The translations under genes were made by a program, and so were the position numbers. Of a stretch of DNA of 8,660 nucleotides, positions 6,135 to 8,660 are shown in pieces. The DNA is from 13-2-20CM-68-14 sp035640035 (GTDB lineage Bacteria > Actinomycetota > Thermoleophilia > Gaiellales > Gaiellaceae), in contig DASQWX010000158.1 of assembly GCA_035640035.1 (NCBI GenBank), positions 1 through 8,660 of the forward strand. The letters run 5' to 3'. Positions within the stretch are counted from its first letter, which is position 1, and every line of letters begins with the position of its first letter. Under the pieces are notes generated by a model. It did no database searches and was not told the origin of the DNA. It worked only from the letters and a program-made list of their open reading frames with translations.

Positions 6135-7072
6135 CGTCGGCGGGGTCGCGTCCTAGCCGTTACCGGGGGCGTCGCGATCGTGGGCACCTTGACCGCCGGC
6201 CCGGCGTTCGGATGCACCACCCGCGTCGTTCCAGGCTGGTAGTACCGCGCCGGGAAGGCGTTGTAGATCCGGGCGCCGGCTTTGGTGAACAGGACTCGCC
6301 GCAGCGGGTCGTACGAAGTGGGCCTCAGGTTGAGCGGCGTGCCCGCGCCGCTGTAGAGAAGGACGTCGTGGAGCAGCCGGCCGTCCCGTGAATAGGGGTA
6401 GATGTTGTCGAGCGGGGTGCCGTTGTAGGCGAGGCCGGGGACGATCGCGCTCTGGACGACGATGCGCGTCTCGACGGCCTGGGTCGCGCGGTGGGAGAGG
6501 TGGATTGCGACCGGGATCGCGGCAGCGAGGAGTACGACGTTCAGGAATGCGAGCGGCAGGCGCGCGGTCGGGCTCCGCTTGCTCCAGAGCCCGGCGGCGA
6601 TCGAGGCGAGGACGGCGAGCAGAATGGCAGCGGCGCCGAGCTCCCCGGTCCCGATCCGAGGCACGGCGCCGTGCGATGTCGACCAGCTTGCACCTGCGGC
6701 GAGCGCCAGCGCGGCAACGGCGATGTAGCCCCGGGCCGCCCACCAGATCGGCGCCAGCTCTCGCGTGAAGCGAATGGTCGTGGCGACGCGTGGGTGCGAA
6801 ACGAGGCGCTCGAGGCTCTCGCGCAGAGCGACCTTTTGCGAGGTGGTGGAGGGATGCAGCCCGGCGGCGGAGCGCAGCTCGGCGGCGAAGTCCTCCGGCG
6901 GACCGAGCTGCGCAGCCACCGACCCGCCCGTCTCCGACGCGGTCTCGTGGAGCGAGGCCTCAACCTCCTCGAGCAACTCGGCCCGTTCGTCGGCCGGGAT
7001 ATCGGCGAGCGCGGCCCGAACCCGCGCGAGATATGTCTCGACTTCGGACGGACCATGGGCTGCAGTCGTCAA
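6131..7072 (-). CDS. HAAS (DUF1700-like) domain membrane protein, partner of PadR
   Basis: The first ~70 residues (EVETYLARVRAALADIPADE, then RAELLEEVEASLHE and a GPPEDFAAELR turn at 57-67) match the HAAS helical domain, which is typically encoded beside a PadR regulator and thought to bind it. Three hydrophobic segments follow at about 110-130, 146-163 and 172-191, putting the C-terminal ~120 residues outside the membrane. That part contains NIYPYSRDGRLLHDVLLYSG (223-242) followed by AGTPLNLRP, resembling the NxYPYDxxGRPLxxVxLxDxxG region I recall from uncharacterised actinobacterial membrane proteins encoded next to PadR. The basic tail ends TARTRPRRR. The start is TTG 7072, overlapping the PadR stop by four bases (TTGA), so it is probably translated by coupling; no ATG or GTG is usable near the conserved N-terminus. 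A likely job is membrane sequestration or sensing for PadR. The external ligand and biological role are unknown. Confidence 0.85.
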   Translation of the reverse strand: MTTAAHGPSEVETYLARVRAALADIPADERAELLEEVEASLHETASETGGSVAAQLGPPEDFAAELRSAAGLHPSTTSQKVALRESLERLVSHPRVATTIRFTRELAPIWWAARGYIAVAALALAAGASWSTSHGAVPRIGTGELGAAAILLAVLASIAAGLWSKRSPTARLPLAFLNVVLLAAAIPVAIHLSHRATQAVETRIVVQSAIVPGLAYNGTPLDNIYPYSRDGRLLHDVLLYSGAGTPLNLRPTSYDPLRRVLFTKAGARIYNAFPARYYQPGTTRVVHPNAGPAVKVPTIATPPVTARTRPRRR

Positions 7073-7404
7073 GCGGTCACCTCCACCTCGGTCTCGAGCA
7101 GATTCGAAAGCGTCTTGGAAAAGTCAGCCCAGGTCGTGCGCGCCTCGTCCAGCTCGGCGCGGCCCCGAGCGGTGATTCCGTAATAGCGCCGATGCGGCCC
7201 CTCGTCCGAGGGCTCGACGTAGGACGTCAGCGCCCCGGCCCGATAGAGGCGTCGAAGCGTGCCGTAGACAGAAGCGTCGCCGACGTCGGTGAGCCCAGCT
7301 GCCCGAAGCCGTCTCAGAACGTCGTAGCCGTAACCGTCTTGCTCGGCCACGACGGCGAGGGCGGCGGCGTCGAGTGTGCCTCGGAGGAGCTGGCTGCGGT
7401 CCAT
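7069..7404 (-). CDS. PadR-family transcriptional regulator
   Basis: A 111-residue PadR-type winged-helix protein. It opens with LLRGTLDAAALAVVAEQDGY (6-25) and continues GYDVLRRLRAAGLTDVGDAS, then the recognition region VYGTLRRLYRAGALTSYVEP and the wing RRYYGITARGRAELDE, all typical of the family (YGYDV, xxSVYxxLxRLxxxGxL, RRYYxxTxxGR). The short C-terminal helix (ARTTWADFSKTLSNLL) is the dimerisation segment, the small subfamily-2 architecture. PadR proteins usually repress their own operon and release DNA on binding a ligand or partner. Here the co-transcribed HAAS membrane protein is the probable partner. The ATG at 7404 is only about 11 bases from a strong −10 box, so the transcript should be nearly leaderless. 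It is divergent from smpB, with 237 bp between the two starts. Confidence 0.94.
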   Translation of the reverse strand: MDRSQLLRGTLDAAALAVVAEQDGYGYDVLRRLRAAGLTDVGDASVYGTLRRLYRAGALTSYVEPSDEGPHRRYYGITARGRAELDEARTTWADFSKTLSNLLETEVEVTA

Positions 7405-7415
7405 TAGCGCGAACG

Positions 7416-7444
7416 ATACTACTGTGCGGTGAAGAATAGTGCAA
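7416..7444 (-). promoter_or_regulatory. Promoter of the padR–HAAS operon with possible operator dyad
   Basis: Read on the minus strand, TTGCAC (7444-7439) and TAGTAT (7421-7416) are separated by exactly 17 bp, the best sigma-70-type promoter in the window, ending 11 bases before the padR ATG. An imperfect dyad, ACTATT/AGTAGT on that strand (one mismatch), covers the spacer and −10 edge and could be a PadR autoregulatory operator. The promoter is supported by consensus match; the operator is speculative. Confidence 0.7.
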
Positions 7445-7629
7445 GTTCATGGCCGCGCCGCGTTTCGTTCGGGTCTGGCACCAACGTACCGCCACGGCAG
7501 GACATGTCGAGTGCAACAACTCGCGAACAATTCCTCGCACGCCCTTCGATTCTTCTGTCAAATCCGGGAAGCGTGGCGCGGCGACCCGGCGGTAAAGGCC
7601 GGCGGGTGCGTCTCCACTTGGGCTGCGCC

Positions 7630-7641
7630 TAGACTCGACCC
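7630..7641 (+). promoter_or_regulatory. Candidate leaderless promoter of smpB (−10 TAGACT)
   Basis: TAGACT (7630-7635) ends six bases before GTG 7642, so transcription would start at the start codon. No Shine-Dalgarno occurs in that gap (CGACCC), consistent with leaderless translation. The octamer CTAGACTC is identical to that before ftsE. The −35 region (around 7607-7612) has no good match. Confidence 0.5.
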
Positions 7642-8106
7642 GTGGCCAAGTCAACCGGCGAAAAGCTGATCGCGGACAACCGCCGCGCGCGGCACGACTA
7701 TCACCTGCTCGACCGCTACGAGGCCGGCCTCCAGCTCACCGGCACCGAGGTGAAATCGCTCCGCGCCGGCCGCGTCAGGCTTGCGCAGTCATACGCCGAC
7801 GTCCGCGACGGCGAGGTGTGGCTCATCGGCGCGCACATCGACGAATACGCGCAGGGAAACGTCGCCAACCACGACCCCGACCGCGATCGGAAGCTCCTCC
7901 TCCACAGGCGCGAGATCGACTCACTGATCGGGGAGGTGCAGGAGAAGGGGCTGACGCTCGTCCCAACCCGGCTCTACTTCAAGGACGGGCGCGCCAAGCT
8001 CGAACTCGCGGTCGCTCGAGGCAAGGAGCAGCGTGACAAACGGAGGGACATCGCCAAGCGGGACGCGCAGCGCGACATCGAGCGCGCGCTCAGGCGCCGA
8101 CGCTGA
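7642..8106 (+). CDS. smpB: SsrA (tmRNA)-binding protein SmpB
   Basis: SmpB binds the tRNA-like domain of tmRNA and delivers it to ribosomes stalled on non-stop mRNA, where its C-terminal tail occupies the empty mRNA channel. The 154-residue length is typical. Conserved features are NRRARHDYHLLDRYEAGLQL (13-32), TGTEVKSLRAGRV (33-45; the GTEVKSLR signature), the NHDPDRDRKLLLHRREI segment (about 76-92), LVPTRLYFKDGRAKLELAVARGK (in two parts: LVPTRLYFKDGRAK, then LELAVARGK), and a Lys/Arg-rich tail (KRRDIAKRDAQRDIERALRRRR, shown here as KRRDIAKR and ERALRRRR) that folds into a helix on the ribosome. GTG 7642 is chosen because MAKSTGEKLIADNRRA aligns with the family N-terminus and a −10 box lies directly upstream. 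The tmRNA gene itself is not in the window. It converges on the acetyltransferase gene with only seven bases between stops. Confidence 0.97.
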   Translation: MAKSTGEKLIADNRRARHDYHLLDRYEAGLQLTGTEVKSLRAGRVRLAQSYADVRDGEVWLIGAHIDEYAQGNVANHDPDRDRKLLLHRREIDSLIGEVQEKGLTLVPTRLYFKDGRAKLELAVARGKEQRDKRRDIAKRDAQRDIERALRRRR

Positions 8107-8113
8107 GTTCCAG

Positions 8114-8653
8114 CTACAGCTCCAGCTCGAACTCGAGCTCCTCGCCGTCCTCTTCGTCCCAGTGCCGGCCGATCTCGCGGAACCCCAGCCGTCGCAGAAG
8201 GGCGAGGGAGGCGTCGTTTTCGGGGCTGACGGAGGCAATCACCCGCCGGATCCCATGCTCCCGCGAGACCCAGTCGATCAAGGCACGCGTCACTTCCGTC
8301 GCGTAGCCGCGCCGGCGGTAGGGCTCGAAGATCGTGTATCCGACCTCGACGGCGTCGTGGGCCTTCACCGCGTTCGACCCCGGCGGCCCGTGGAAGCCGG
8401 CGTGGCCAATGAGGCGACGCTCCCCGTCCGGAAGAACGACGGCGTAGACGAACCACTCCTGTAGCTCGGGACGATCGCGCAGCTGGCGGAGGCGAAAGCC
8501 GAGAAAGCGCCGCTCGCGGGCGTCCGGCCAGTCGTCCGGCAGCTTCAGCGCGGCGAGCGACTCCGCTTCGCCACGCCGCTCGTCGAGCACCGCGGCGATG
8601 AAATCAGGGGACATCGACACGAGCTCGAGCCGTTCGGACGCAATCGTTTCCAC
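8114..8653 (-). CDS. GNAT-family N-acetyltransferase (RimJ/RimL-like)
   Basis: A GNAT enzyme, transferring acetyl from acetyl-CoA to an amine whose identity cannot be read from the sequence. The N-terminal beta strand ERLELVSMSPD (7-17) is like the ERLxLRPxxxxD opening of the RimJ/RimL branch. Motif A is AVEVGYTIFEPYRRRGYATE (101-120) with the pyrophosphate-binding R113-R-R-G-Y-A118 loop, and motif B is ASVSPENDASLALLRRLGF (140-158), whose Asn-x-x-Ser is characteristic. The C-terminus is unusually acidic and repetitive (EEDGEELEFELEL). GTG 8653 gives 179 residues, a normal length; ATG at 8614-8612 (residue 14) would remove the first strand. The frame remains open to the window edge, so an earlier start outside the window cannot be excluded. 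Substrates in this branch include ribosomal protein N-termini, antibiotics and small metabolites. Confidence 0.9.
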   Translation of the reverse strand: METIASERLELVSMSPDFIAAVLDERRGEAESLAALKLPDDWPDARERRFLGFRLRQLRDRPELQEWFVYAVVLPDGERRLIGHAGFHGPPGSNAVKAHDAVEVGYTIFEPYRRRGYATEVTRALIDWVSREHGIRRVIASVSPENDASLALLRRLGFREIGRHWDEEDGEELEFELEL

Positions 8654-8660
8654 GCCATCG

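Noticed and set aside
6388..7407. Plus-strand frames across the PadR/HAAS region
   Set aside because: Arg/Ser/Gly-rich shadows; the minus-strand frames have clear PadR and HAAS motifs, TM segments, an overlap and a consensus promoter.
7501..7523. GACATGTC palindrome and the CGAGT/ACTCG mini-hairpin in the padR–smpB spacer
   Set aside because: An 8-base palindrome and a 5-bp stem are within chance expectation, and neither is positioned on a promoter.
7429..7669. Small plus-strand frames between padR and smpB
   Set aside because: No ribosome-binding site or family resemblance; they overlap the padR promoter and the smpB start region in mutually conflicting frames.
7974..8456. Minus-strand frame spanning the 3' ends of smpB and the acetyltransferase
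   Set aside because: It crosses the smpB coding end and the acetyltransferase in the wrong frame, with low-complexity Arg-rich sequence and no motif.

Overview
The window reads as chromosomal housekeeping DNA from a high-GC actinobacterium. I infer a deep-branching lineage such as Thermoleophilia (Solirubrobacterales/Gaiellales). The basis is the very high GC at third codon positions, the secA–prfB–ftsE–ftsX…smpB gene order familiar from Actinomycetota, and starts that look leaderless (a TAnnnT −10 box a few bases before ATG/GTG). The assignment is an inference from sequence style and synteny; no 16S gene or other taxonomic marker is present.

Layout. Positions 1-1304 hold the C-terminal half of secA (5' end outside the window). 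Positions 1303-1440 hold three consecutive hairpins, and prfB (release factor 2) follows at 1521-2628. prfB carries the classic autoregulatory +1 frameshift heptamer CTT TGA C at codon 27, so the protein is read from two frames and totals 368 residues. After a leader with a candidate promoter and hairpin come ftsE and ftsX, overlapping by one base. A further hairpin (4401-4427) separates them from a short RNase II/R-family exoribonuclease (4500-6134). A two-gene minus-strand unit then runs towards the ribonuclease: a PadR-family regulator (7404-7069) overlapping a HAAS/DUF1700-like membrane protein (7072-6131). Divergent from padR is smpB (7642-8106), which converges on a GNAT acetyltransferase (8653-8114).

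How the genes fit together. Most products act in protein export, translation and its quality control, or cell division: SecA drives secretion, RF2 ends translation at UGA/UAA, FtsEX transmits ATP hydrolysis across the membrane to cell-wall hydrolases, and SmpB with tmRNA rescues stalled ribosomes. In other bacteria RNase R degrades the non-stop mRNAs that trans-translation exposes, so the ribonuclease and smpB may be functionally linked here. The PadR/HAAS pair sits between them and is the only part that looks accessory. It has its own strong promoter (TTGCAC, 17 bp, TAGTAT) and a membrane partner with an extracytoplasmic domain of unknown function.

No tRNA, rRNA, CRISPR array, insertion sequence or transposase was seen, and no gene-free stretch exceeds 300 bases. 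The points most worth a second look are the RF2 frameshift site without a canonical upstream Shine-Dalgarno, the structured secA–prfB spacer, the ftsE leader hairpin, the N-terminally short ribonuclease and the PadR/HAAS pair.
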